From: JAHCIE01 sp034431435
GTDB lineage: Bacteria; Chloroflexota; Anaerolineae; Epilineales; JAHCIE01
DNA length: 62,506 bases
Direction: 5' to 3'
Assembly: GCA_034431435.1 (NCBI GenBank)
Contig: DAOUDG010000076.1
Span: 1 to 62,506 of the forward strand
Below the pieces are notes generated by a model. That model ran no database searches, was not told the origin of the DNA, and saw only the letters and a program-made list of their open reading frames with translations. The translations under genes and the position numbers were made by a program. Positions 26,404-34,967 of the stretch are shown here, piece after piece; position 1 is the first letter of the stretch; the number at the start of each line of letters is the position of its first letter.

Positions 26404-28385
26404 AGCGTCGCCGCCGCCAGCATGTCCAGGTATTCTTCCTTGATGGTGTCCTCGGTGGGCACGCCGAACAGGTCCAGCAACTCACCGATGAGGCGCGCCT
26501 TCTCCTCGGCGTCGCGCTTCGACCACGTGCGCGCCTTGAGTTCCAGGAAGTAGCCTGGCTGGGTGGGTCGCACCACCCGGTCCAGGTTGATGAAGAAGTC
26601 GGTGTCGCGGTACGTCACCAGCCAGCGCAGGCGGTCCTTCTCGATCTCGCGCTCGCCTGTTGGGTGAAAATACTCGCGGTAGAAGCGGCGGCTGTGGCCG
26701 GCCGGCGCGATGAAGCGCGACCGTGACAGCAGGATGGAGCGCTCGAACTCGCGCTCCTTAGCCGGAAGCGTCAGCGTCAGCCGATAGCGGGTGCTGTAGG
26801 TCTCGCCGCGCGTATTGATAAAGGCATCCTCGCGGTAGCGCAGGCGACCCTGGGCGGGGTCATCGAAAAAGAAATAGGTGTCGAATTGGCGGTAATGGCT
26901 GTGGCGCTGCACCGCCAGCGGGCCACGTTCGATGACGTCGACAACCTGGGCCGGGTCGGCAGCGCGGGCCTTGACCTGCACTTCGAAGGACTCCTCCTGC
27001 TCCATGCCGCCGATGGCGGCCAGCTTGCTGAGGACGCTCTGCTCCCGCTGGATCAGGAAGGTGTCGATGCGGTGGGCGTAGTCCTGGGCCGCGCGGCGTA
27101 AGTCATCCTCGCGCAGCGTCAGCAGCACGCGGTGGCGCATCAGCCAGCGTCCCTCGACCATGACGTCGGTGACATCGGTGGCCTTGGAGCCGTACACCAG
27201 GCGTGAGTAGATGGCGTCGGGGTCGCGGTCGAAGTGGGGCGTGTGGTGCAGGTCGCTCAGGTTCACCACCGCCAGGTCGGCGCGCTTGCCGACCTCCAGG
27301 CTGCCGGCCAGGTGGCCCAGGTGCATCGCCTTCGCGCCCTGGATGGTTGCCATGGCGAAGGCCTGGCGCGCAGGCAGCGTCGTTGGGTCGCCCGTTGTGC
27401 CTTTGGCGATGAGGGCGGCCAGACGCATCTCCTCGAACATGTCCAGGTCGTTGTTGGAGGCCGGGCCGTCGGTCCCGATACCGACGTTCAGCCCTGCTGC
27501 CAGCATCTGCTTGACGGGCGCGATGCCGCTCCCCAGCTTGAGGTTGCTGGTCGGGTTGTGGGCAACCCCGGCGCGGGCGCGGCGCAACGTGCGCATCTCG
27601 GAGCCGTCGATGTGGACGCAGTGGGCGGCCAGGACTTTGGCCTGGAACAGGCCGTTCTTCTCCACCCACGGAATGACCGGCATACCGTGCTCCTCGCGGC
27701 TGGTCTCTACCTCCAGCGCCGTCTCGGACAGGTGGATTTGCAGTGGGGTGTCGGTCTCGGCGGCCAGCTCCGCCGCCGCTCGCAGTAGTTCGGGCGTAGC
27801 GGTGTAGGGGGCGTGGGGCGCGACGGACGGTACGATGAGGGGGTGACCCTTCCAGCGCACGATGTAGTCTCGCGCCATCGCCAGGCTATCCTCGTATGTG
27901 CCCGCGTCGGGCGAGGGGAACTTGAGGACACTCTGCGAGCACAGCGCGCGCATGCCGGCCTCGGCGGTGGCCTGGGCGACGTGCTCCTCGAAGTAGTACA
28001 TATCGGCGAAGGTTGTCACACCCGAGCGAATCATCTCAGCGCATGCCAGCAGCGTCCCCAGGCGCACAAAGTCAGGCGAGACAAACTCCCGCTCGACGGG
28101 CATCATGTAGCCCATCAGCCACACGTCCAGGCGCAGGTCATCGGCCAGCCCCCGCAGTAGCGACATGGGGACGTGGGTGTGAGCGTTGACCAGGCCAGGG
28201 ATGACGGCCTTGCCGCCCACATCCACGGTCTGCCGACCGTGATAGACGCGCGCTACATCGTGGGCCGCGCCAACGGCGACGATACGCCCGCCATCGATGG
28301 CGACCGCGCCGGGCGTGAACACGTCGAACGCCTCGTTCATGGTGATGACTGTGGCGTTGGCTACCAGGAAATCAACATTCGTCAT
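26400..28385 (-). CDS. MtaD-type adenosine-derivative deaminase fused to a CYTH domain
   Basis: The 661-aa protein has two parts. Residues 1-~440 are an amidohydrolase of the S-adenosylhomocysteine / 5'-methylthioadenosine deaminase group: H69 and H71 in NAHTHVPM, H218 in QIHLSE, H255, and D306 in GIGTDGPASNNDLDMFEEM. Residues ~465-661 resemble a CYTH / triphosphate-tunnel domain: EVQVKA, QFDTYFFFDD, GRLRYRED, YRLTLTLP, then DRVVRPTQPGYFLELKA. The canonical ExExK reads EVQVK, so one metal ligand is changed. Standard MtaD ends at ~440 aa. No frameshift separates the parts. The combined function is unknown. Confidence 0.85.
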   Translation of the reverse strand: MTNVDFLVANATVITMNEAFDVFTPGAVAIDGGRIVAVGAAHDVARVYHGRQTVDVGGKAVIPGLVNAHTHVPMSLLRGLADDLRLDVWLMGYMMPVEREFVSPDFVRLGTLLACAEMIRSGVTTFADMYYFEEHVAQATAEAGMRALCSQSVLKFPSPDAGTYEDSLAMARDYIVRWKGHPLIVPSVAPHAPYTATPELLRAAAELAAETDTPLQIHLSETALEVETSREEHGMPVIPWVEKNGLFQAKVLAAHCVHIDGSEMRTLRRARAGVAHNPTSNLKLGSGIAPVKQMLAAGLNVGIGTDGPASNNDLDMFEEMRLAALIAKGTTGDPTTLPARQAFAMATIQGAKAMHLGHLAGSLEVGKRADLAVVNLSDLHHTPHFDRDPDAIYSRLVYGSKATDVTDVMVEGRWLMRHRVLLTLREDDLRRAAQDYAHRIDTFLIQREQSVLSKLAAIGGMEQEESFEVQVKARAADPAQVVDVIERGPLAVQRHSHYRQFDTYFFFDDPAQGRLRYREDAFINTRGETYSTRYRLTLTLPAKEREFERSILLSRSRFIAPAGHSRRFYREYFHPTGEREIEKDRLRWLVTYRDTDFFINLDRVVRPTQPGYFLELKARTWSKRDAEEKARLIGELLDLFGVPTEDTIKEEYLDMLAAATL

Positions 28386-28510
28386 GCCTCTCCATCCTCA
28401 GCAGGGGGCCGCTGCAAGATTCCGCCAAGTGTATCCGTCGCGGCGCGTTACGTCAAAGGCAGCCCCGGAAGCCTCGACTGACAGGTCGAGTCAGTCCTGC
28501 GCGAGGTAGC

Positions 28511-28538
28511 TTGGATTCCCCTCCCAACCGCCTATAAT
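28511..28538 (+). promoter_or_regulatory. Promoter of the M16C protease gene
   Basis: TTGGAT (28511-28516), 16 bp, then TATAAT (28533-28538). The protease ATG follows 30 bases after the -10 box. Confidence 0.7.
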
Positions 28539-28568
28539 CGTAGCAGCACATTCCCTGCGAGGTTAATC

Positions 28569-31490
28569 ATGGCGACGACCCACGGCTTTGAACTGCTGCG
28601 CGAGGCGACGATTGCCGAGCTACGCACGACGGCGCGGCTGTACCGCCACGTCAAGACGGGCGCGCAACTGCTGTCCCTGATCAACGACGACGAGAATAAG
28701 GTCTTTGGCATCACGTTCCGTACTCCGGTGAGCGACTCGACCGGCGTGCCCCACATCATGGAGCACTCGGTGCTGTGCGGGTCGCGCAAGTACCCCGTCA
28801 AGGAGCCGTTCATCGAGCTGGCGCGCGGCTCACTCAACACCTTCCTCAACGCGATGACGTACCCCGACAAGACGGCCTACCCCGTAGCCAGTACCAACCT
28901 CCAGGACTTCTACAACCTCATCGACGTCTACCTCGACTCGGTGTTGTACCCCCTCATTCCGGAGCATACCCTCCAGCAGGAGGGCTGGCACTATGAGTTG
29001 GAGAACCCGGCCGACCCACTTGCCTACAAGGGTGTCGTTTTCAACGAGATGAAGGGCGTGTATGCTGCGCCGGATACCGTGCTGGGCCACACCATCCAGG
29101 CCTCCCTGTTTCCCGATACGGCCTATGCCTTCGAGTCGGGCGGTCACCCGTCCCACATTCCAGACCTGACCTATGCGCAGTTCAAGGCCTTCCACGACAC
29201 CTACTATCACCCGTCCAATGCCTATATCTACTTCTACGGCGATGACGATCCCGAGGAGCGGCTGCGACTGCTGGACGGCTGGCTCAAGGAGTTCGACCAC
29301 CTGGCGGTGGACTCGGAGATAGGTCTCCAGCCGCATTTTCAGGAACCGCGCCGCGTGACGGTCCCCTACGCTATCGGCCCCGACACGGACGCCGCCAGGA
29401 AGAGCATGGTATCCGTCAACTGGCTGTTGGGCGAGACGACCGACGAAGCGTACGTGCTGGCGTGGCAGATTCTCGCCCACATCCTCGCCGGTACCCAGGC
29501 GTCACCGCTCCGCCGCAAGCTTATCGACTCCGGGTTGGGCGAAGACCTGGCCGGCGGTGGGCTGACCGACGAGCTGCGCCAGATGACCTACGCGCTAGGA
29601 CTCAAGGGCGTAGCGGCGGCGGACGTGGACAAGGTAGAGGCGCTGGTTCTGGACACGGTCAGGCGACTGGCCGCCGAGGGCCTGGACCCCGAAACGGTGG
29701 CGGCCTCGCTGAATACCGTCGAGTTCTCGCTGCGCGAGATCAACACCGGCAGCTACCCGCGCGGCCTGGCGATGATGTTCTGGGCGTTGGGTAGCTGGCT
29801 GTATGGCGGCGACCCGCTGGCCCCGCTGGCCTTCGAGCAGCCCCTGGCCGACATCAAGGCCCGCGTGGCGCGCGGTGAGCGCTACTTCGAGGACCTCATC
29901 GAGCGCGACATGGTGAGCAATCGCCATCGCACGACGGTTATCCTCCACCCCGATCCGGAGGTGGGCGCGCAGGAGGAGGCCACCGAGCGGGCGAGGCTGG
30001 ATGCAGCGCGCGAGGGCATGACGCCCGAGGAGATCCAGCGCGTTGTCGAGGAGGCGCGACTGCTCAAGGAATTGCAGGAGAAGCCCGACTCGCCGCAGGC
30101 CCTGGCGACTATCCCCAGTCTGAGCCTGGCCGACCTGCCCAAGACCAACAAGCCCATCCCACTGGCGGTGGAGCAGCGACAGGGAGCCACGCTTCTCTAC
30201 CACGACCTGTTCACCAACGGCGTGGCCTATCTTGACCTGGCCTTCGACTTGCGCGCCCTACCCCAGGATCTGCTGCCCTACGTGTCGCTGTTCGGGCGCG
30301 CGCTGCTAGAGATGGGGACGGAGCGCGAGGATTTCATCAGGCTCTCGCAGCGCATCGGCAGCAAGACCGGCGGCATCGGCCGCGCCAGCCGCGCCTCCTT
30401 GATTCGCGGCACAAACCAGACGGCCGCTCATTTCTTTCTGCGCGGCAAGGGCATGCCACACCAGACAGGCGACTTGCTCGACATCTTGCGCGACGTCCTG
30501 CTGAGCGTGCGCCTGGATAACCAGTCGCGCTTCCGCCAGATGGCGCTAGAAGCGAAGGCTCGCCAGGAGCAGAGCATCATCTACAGTGGGCACGCTGTGG
30601 TCGGCTCGCGCCTCAGCGCGAAGTTCAATGCGGCCGATTGGGTCAGCGAGCAGCTGGGTGGATTGTCGAACCTCTACTTCACGCGGCGCCTAATCGACCA
30701 CATCGACTCGGACTGGTCGACCGTCCTGGCTGCCCTGGAGCGAATCCGGGCGACCCTCGTCAACCGCGCCGCACTGACCGTGAATGTGACGCTCGACGCC
30801 GACAACTGGCGGACGTTCGCGCCGCAACTGGATGCCTTTCTGGCGGCGCTACCGGCGCAGCCCGTGACCCCGCAAGCCTGGCTACCGACCCCAGCCCCAG
30901 ACAACGAAGGCCTCATCATCCCTGGCCAGATCAACTACGTAGGCAAGGGGGCAGACCTGTACAAGTTGGGCTATCAGTACGACGGTTCGCTGGCGGTGGT
31001 CAGCCGCGTTCTCAACACCACCTTCCTGTGGGAGCGGGTGCGCGTCCAGGGCGGGGCCTATGGCGGCTTTGGCTCCTTCGACCGCTTTTCCGGCGTGTTC
31101 AACTTCCTTTCCTATCGCGACCCCAACCTCACCGAGACGCTCGTCAACTACGACGAGGCCGCCGCCTATCTGCAGCGGCTGGACATGCCTGAGCAGGAGC
31201 TGACCCGCACCATTGTCGGCGCGATTGGCGACATGGACACCTACCGCCTGCCCGACGCCAAGGGCTGGGTATCCATGGAGCGCTACTTGCTGGGCGAGAG
31301 CGACGAGATGCGCCAGGCGATGCGCGACCAGGTGCTGAGCGCCACCATCGCCGACTTCCACCGCTTTGGTGAGACGCTGGAAGCCGTCAAGGATCACGGC
31401 CACGTGGTCGTTCTCGGCGCGCAGGCGGCCATCGAGAGCGCGGCCGAGGCGCGACCAGGCTGGCTGACGGTCAGTAGCGTGGGTTTGTAG
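28569..31490 (+). CDS. M16C metalloprotease (presequence protease-like)
   Basis: The 973-aa insulinase-family peptidase is close to PreP/Cym1. The inverted zinc motif HxxEH is in GVPHIMEHSVLCGSRKYPVKEPF near residue 60, with a distal Glu in the NEMKGVY segment. The M16C linker (~residues 470-515) and a second catalytically silent half follow. PreP degrades short unfolded peptides inside a closed chamber. No signal peptide is seen, so it acts in the cytoplasm. GAGG precedes ATG 28569. It is a single-gene unit with hairpins behind it. Confidence 0.93.
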   Translation: MATTHGFELLREATIAELRTTARLYRHVKTGAQLLSLINDDENKVFGITFRTPVSDSTGVPHIMEHSVLCGSRKYPVKEPFIELARGSLNTFLNAMTYPDKTAYPVASTNLQDFYNLIDVYLDSVLYPLIPEHTLQQEGWHYELENPADPLAYKGVVFNEMKGVYAAPDTVLGHTIQASLFPDTAYAFESGGHPSHIPDLTYAQFKAFHDTYYHPSNAYIYFYGDDDPEERLRLLDGWLKEFDHLAVDSEIGLQPHFQEPRRVTVPYAIGPDTDAARKSMVSVNWLLGETTDEAYVLAWQILAHILAGTQASPLRRKLIDSGLGEDLAGGGLTDELRQMTYALGLKGVAAADVDKVEALVLDTVRRLAAEGLDPETVAASLNTVEFSLREINTGSYPRGLAMMFWALGSWLYGGDPLAPLAFEQPLADIKARVARGERYFEDLIERDMVSNRHRTTVILHPDPEVGAQEEATERARLDAAREGMTPEEIQRVVEEARLLKELQEKPDSPQALATIPSLSLADLPKTNKPIPLAVEQRQGATLLYHDLFTNGVAYLDLAFDLRALPQDLLPYVSLFGRALLEMGTEREDFIRLSQRIGSKTGGIGRASRASLIRGTNQTAAHFFLRGKGMPHQTGDLLDILRDVLLSVRLDNQSRFRQMALEAKARQEQSIIYSGHAVVGSRLSAKFNAADWVSEQLGGLSNLYFTRRLIDHIDSDWSTVLAALERIRATLVNRAALTVNVTLDADNWRTFAPQLDAFLAALPAQPVTPQAWLPTPAPDNEGLIIPGQINYVGKGADLYKLGYQYDGSLAVVSRVLNTTFLWERVRVQGGAYGGFGSFDRFSGVFNFLSYRDPNLTETLVNYDEAAAYLQRLDMPEQELTRTIVGAIGDMDTYRLPDAKGWVSMERYLLGESDEMRQAMRDQVLSATIADFHRFGETLEAVKDHGHVVVLGAQAAIESAAEARPGWLTVSSVGL

Positions 31491-31505
31491 AGACGGGCGG
31501 TAGGG

Positions 31506-31573
31506 GGGCAGGGCCTCCCTGCCCGCAGTTGCGCCAACATACACAGGCGGCGTGGGAGCAACCCCACGTCGCC
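31506..31573 (+). terminator. Two tandem hairpins behind the protease gene
   Basis: A perfect 8-bp stem with a 3-base loop (31506-31524) is followed by an 11-bp stem with one G-T pair (31546-31556 with 31563-31573). Neither has a long T-run; together they probably end the M16C transcript. The remaining ~220 bp before the S2P gene hold no gene that I can support. Confidence 0.65.
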
Positions 31574-31790
31574 TCGCTGTTATCGCGGGGAGGCGCGGGG
31601 CGTGTGGCGCGCGCACATGGCGGCGCGGCCTGAGAGGCCGATAAGAGTCCGCGCTTGGCGGGGCAATTTTGCGACCCTTCACGTCGTCTAACGTAATGTA
31701 GGATGCATCGTTGTTGGGCGGGTGTCATAGAGAGTCGTTAGTCGTCGCTTGAGATGGGTTAGTGCGTGTGGGAAGCGAAGGAGCCGAGCC

Positions 31791-32930
31791 ATGAATTGGT
31801 CCTTTAGCCTGGGACGGGTGTCCAACATCGACATCCGTGTCCATTTTACCTTCTTTTTCATTCTACTGTTCGGCGCGATGCAGTGGGGTGGCAGCCTGGG
31901 CAACGGGCAGGCCGCCCTGTTTGGCGTGCTCGTGACGCTGCTGCTGTTCGCGTGCGTCTTGCTGCACGAGTTGGGGCACAGCCTGGTCGCGCAGCGCCTG
32001 GGCATCCCCGTCAAGCAAATTCTGCTCATGCCGCTGGGGGGCGTGGCCCTGCTGGGCCGCAACCCTGACAAGCCCAGGCATGAGCTGGTCATCGCCGCCG
32101 CCGGACCGCTGGTGAACGTGGCCATCATCGCTGTGCTGCTGGTCCTGATGCCGCTACTGGGCATCGACCTGCCGAGCCTGGTAGGCGGTCAGCCCGCGCC
32201 CGGCCTCGACACCCTCGTGTGGTGGATGTTGCTGGCGAACATCAGCCTGGTGCTGTTCAACCTGATTCCGGCCTTCCCCCTTGACGGGGGGCGCATGTTC
32301 CGCGCCCTGCTGGCGATGCGCATGGGCAACGCCCGCGCGACCCAGATCGCCTCGCGCCTGGGCCAGTTGCTGGCGGTCGGCCTGGGCTTCGTTGGCCTGT
32401 TCACCACCAATTTCCTCTTGATTCTGGTCGCCGCGTTCGTCTTCTTCGGCGCGAGCGCCGAGGCGGGCGAGGCGAGGGCGCGCGAAATCCTGGGCCGGGT
32501 CAAGGCGCGCGATGCCGCGAACCGTCATGCGGCGTCGCTGAGCGTCGGCGACCGGCTGAGCCAGGTGATGCCGCTCATGATCGCGACACGCCAGACGAGC
32601 TTCGCCGTCATGTTCAACGGCCAGGTACTGGGTGTAGTGACCGAGGCGGACCTGCGTCGGGCTGTCGCGGCGGGCACGGGGGATGCGTATATCGCCGGTA
32701 TCATGCAGCGTGACTTCCTGCGCGTGGACGCCGAGCAGACGCTCTACGAGGTGCGCACCATGCTGGCGGAGAAGAATTCACCTGTGGCGGCCGTGTATGA
32801 TGGTGAGGCGTACCTGGGTCTGGTGACGCTGGGCGGTATCCAGGAGATTCTGCGGCTGTGGCTCACGTCGCAGCCGGGCCAGACGGGTTCTCCCTCGCAG
32901 CCATCGGGAACGGTGGTGGGGCGCGCCTGA
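31791..32930 (+). CDS. Site-2 protease family (M50) zinc metalloprotease with CBS domain
   Basis: The 379-aa membrane protease carries HELGH in VLLHELGHSLVAQRL (~residue 58) and the third zinc ligand in LIPAFPLDGGRMFRALLAM. Six membrane spans are followed by a C-terminal CBS-type regulatory region (residues ~245-360). S2P enzymes cut membrane-bound regulators within the bilayer; CBS pairs often sense adenylates. ATG 31791 begins the amphipathic MNWSFSLGRV leader typical of the FtsH-independent S2P group. The substrate is not evident from neighbours. Confidence 0.9.
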   Translation: MNWSFSLGRVSNIDIRVHFTFFFILLFGAMQWGGSLGNGQAALFGVLVTLLLFACVLLHELGHSLVAQRLGIPVKQILLMPLGGVALLGRNPDKPRHELVIAAAGPLVNVAIIAVLLVLMPLLGIDLPSLVGGQPAPGLDTLVWWMLLANISLVLFNLIPAFPLDGGRMFRALLAMRMGNARATQIASRLGQLLAVGLGFVGLFTTNFLLILVAAFVFFGASAEAGEARAREILGRVKARDAANRHAASLSVGDRLSQVMPLMIATRQTSFAVMFNGQVLGVVTEADLRRAVAAGTGDAYIAGIMQRDFLRVDAEQTLYEVRTMLAEKNSPVAAVYDGEAYLGLVTLGGIQEILRLWLTSQPGQTGSPSQPSGTVVGRA

Positions 32931-32962
32931 CCGCGCCCGACGACGCCACGAGCCAGGTGCTG

Positions 32963-34117
32963 ATGCGCTGGTTACTCGCGCTGGTCCTGTGTGTAGGCCT
33001 CGGCGGCCTCGCTGTCTGGGCGCTACGAGGCAGCGAGGCGCCGCGCGGGCAGGCCACGTCGGCGGCGATTGAGGCGTTGCAGGCTCCCGCCGACAGCGGC
33101 TTTGCCCGCGTGACTGGACCCCGTGCGTTTCAGTTTCCTCGCGATCACGGCCCCCATCCCGAGTACAAGACCGAGTGGTGGTACTACACGGGCAACCTGG
33201 AAGCCGAGGACGGCGAGCGTCTCGGCTTCCAACTGACCTTCTTCCGCCAGGGCCTCGCGCCTGAGACACCGGGCGCGCCTGCCCGTGCCTCTGACTGGGC
33301 CACGCGCCAGGCCTACATGGCGCACTTTGCCATGACCCGCGCCTCTGATGATCGGTTCGTGTCCGCCGAGCGCTTCAGTCGCGGCGCGGCCGGGCTGGCC
33401 GGCGCGCAGGCGGACCCATATCGGGTGTGGTTGGAGGACTGGGAGGCGGGGGCGGACGGCGACGCGGTGCGACTGCGCGCGGCCAATGGCGACGACCGAC
33501 TCGACGTCCGGGTACGGCCCGTCAAGCCCCTCGTGTTGCAGGGCCAGCAAGGCCTGTCGCAGAAGAGCGACGAACCTGGCAACGCCTCGTACTATTACAG
33601 CCTGACCCGTCTCGAGACCGACGGTACACTCACCCTCGACGGCCACACCTACCGCGTCAGCGGCACGGCCTGGCTCGACCGTGAGTTCGGTACGAGCACG
33701 TTGGGGCCGGACACGGCGGGTTGGGACTGGTTCGCGCTCCAACTGGCCGATAACCGCGAGATCATGTTCTACCAGCTGCGCCGCAACGATGGCGCGACCG
33801 AGCCGCAATCCAGCGGCAGTCTCGTCGCCGCCGACGGCGCGACCATCCCCTTGAGTCGCGACGATGTGAAGATTGATGTGCTGGCGACGTGGACCAGCCC
33901 GCGCACGGGCGCGGTCTACCCGGCGCGCTGGCGGTTCCAGATCCCCGCCCAGGGCATCGACCTTCAGGTGACGCCGCTCACGGCGGATCAGGAACTGGAC
34001 GTCTCCTACGCCTATTGGGAAGGGGCCGTCCAGGTCGATGGCATGACCGAGGGCTACGGCTACGTGGAGATGACGGGCTATGCCCCGCCAGGGCGGAGCG
34101 TCGCGCCAACCCGCTGA
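32963..34117 (+). CDS. AttH/CrtC-like lipocalin-fold protein, membrane anchored
   Basis: The ~384-aa protein has an N-terminal membrane anchor (WLLALVLCVGLGGLAVWAL) and a double-lipocalin domain like AttH and carotenoid 1,2-hydratase CrtC. Landmarks are FPRDHGPHPEYKTEWWYYTGNL, RLGFQLTFFRQGLAPE, and WLDREFGTSTLGPDTAGWDWFALQL with the conserved Asp-Arg-Glu. In many bacteria this family sits beside ABC lipid/lipoprotein exporters rather than carotenoid genes; neither is here. ATG 32963 gives a proper anchor. Hydratase function is not implied. Confidence 0.8.
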   Translation: MRWLLALVLCVGLGGLAVWALRGSEAPRGQATSAAIEALQAPADSGFARVTGPRAFQFPRDHGPHPEYKTEWWYYTGNLEAEDGERLGFQLTFFRQGLAPETPGAPARASDWATRQAYMAHFAMTRASDDRFVSAERFSRGAAGLAGAQADPYRVWLEDWEAGADGDAVRLRAANGDDRLDVRVRPVKPLVLQGQQGLSQKSDEPGNASYYYSLTRLETDGTLTLDGHTYRVSGTAWLDREFGTSTLGPDTAGWDWFALQLADNREIMFYQLRRNDGATEPQSSGSLVAADGATIPLSRDDVKIDVLATWTSPRTGAVYPARWRFQIPAQGIDLQVTPLTADQELDVSYAYWEGAVQVDGMTEGYGYVEMTGYAPPGRSVAPTR

Positions 34118-34198
34118 GCGGGGCGCGTGTGCCGTTTGTTGACATCCCGCGTCACATGCCTTATCCTGCCAGCTATCCTGGGTGGCAAGGAGGGCGGC

Positions 34199-34423
34199 AT
34201 GACGAGGTGGGAGTATCGCATCGTGGCGAGCCAGGCCGAGCTGGATCGGCTGGGCGGCGAGGGGTGGGGCATCGTGTCGGTGGTGGTCGAGCCGGACAGC
34301 GGGGCGCATACGTGCTACCTGGGTCGCGCGGCGCAGAGTTTCCGCGACCGGGTGACGCTGGAACAAAAGCGCCGCTATTATGCGTCTCTAGGCAAGATTG
34401 CGGTGGAGGCTGACGCGCCATGA
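34199..34423 (+). CDS. Small DUF4177-like protein
   Basis: This 74-aa protein has the pattern WEYRIV...LDRLGGEGWGIVSVVV found in small DUF4177-type proteins. It then has a short helix (RDRVTLEQKRRYYASLGKI). AGGAGG precedes ATG 34199. Its stop overlaps the rbsD-like start by 4 bp, so the two are made together. Function unknown. Confidence 0.7.
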   Translation: MTRWEYRIVASQAELDRLGGEGWGIVSVVVEPDSGAHTCYLGRAAQSFRDRVTLEQKRRYYASLGKIAVEADAP

Positions 34424-34806
34424 AGAAGAGTGGCATCCTCCATCCTGGCCTGTGCGAGCTGTTGGCTGCCACGGGCCACACCGACTGGATCACCGTCTGC
34501 GATAGCGGGTTCCCTGTGCCCATCGGACCGCAGCGCATCGACCTGGCCCTTGTCAGCGGCATCCCGACTGTGCTGGATGTGCTGCGCGCCGTCACCGCTG
34601 AGTTCAGCCTGGACCGGGTGATCATCACCCAGGAGATGACTGAAATCAGCCCGCACCACGTCGACGCCATCCGCAACATCGTTGGCGACGTACCGCTGGA
34701 AGTCATGCCCCACGTCGAGTTCAAGCATCTGGCCGCCGAGGCGCGCGGCACGGTGCGCACGGGGGACGCGACAGCCTACGCCAACATCATCCTGGTGTCG
34801 GGCTAG
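34420..34806 (+). CDS. RbsD/FucU-family sugar mutarotase
   Basis: The 128-aa protein matches D-ribose pyranase: MKKSGILHPGLCELLAATGHTD, VCDSGFPVPIGPQRIDLAL, HVEFKHLAAEARGTVRTGDATAYANIILVSG. The conserved catalytic His of GHTD and the C-terminal TAYANIIL are kept. It speeds interconversion of sugar ring forms. There is no ribose transporter or ribokinase beside it, which is unusual; the partner is only the DUF4177-like gene. Confidence 0.88.
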   Translation: MKKSGILHPGLCELLAATGHTDWITVCDSGFPVPIGPQRIDLALVSGIPTVLDVLRAVTAEFSLDRVIITQEMTEISPHHVDAIRNIVGDVPLEVMPHVEFKHLAAEARGTVRTGDATAYANIILVSG

Positions 34807-34821
34807 GACGCTGTTTCTCGT

Positions 34822-34850
34822 TTGCGACCGGCCCCCGCTGGGAGTACAAT
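34822..34850 (+). promoter_or_regulatory. Promoter of the OafA-SGNH gene
   Basis: TTGCGA (34822-34827), 17 bp, then TACAAT (34845-34850), 118 bp before the start codon. Confidence 0.6.
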
Positions 34851-34967
34851 TAGCGCGTAATCTGGCCCACGCTTCGGCTGACCCACGCCCTTCCGCCCTA
34901 CTGACCACAAGGAGGGCCTGTGTCACCATAGACCGCTGTACGGGGCGAGCGTGACCAGGAGAGCGAC

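Noticed and set aside
32963..34117. Carotenoid hydratase (CrtC) function
   Set aside because: The fold fits CrtC/AttH, but no carotenoid genes are in the window and the protein has a membrane anchor.
33023..34366. A 447-codon minus-strand frame opposite the lipocalin-fold gene
   Set aside because: The plus-strand product has clear AttH/CrtC motifs; the antisense product is Arg/His-rich with no known pattern.
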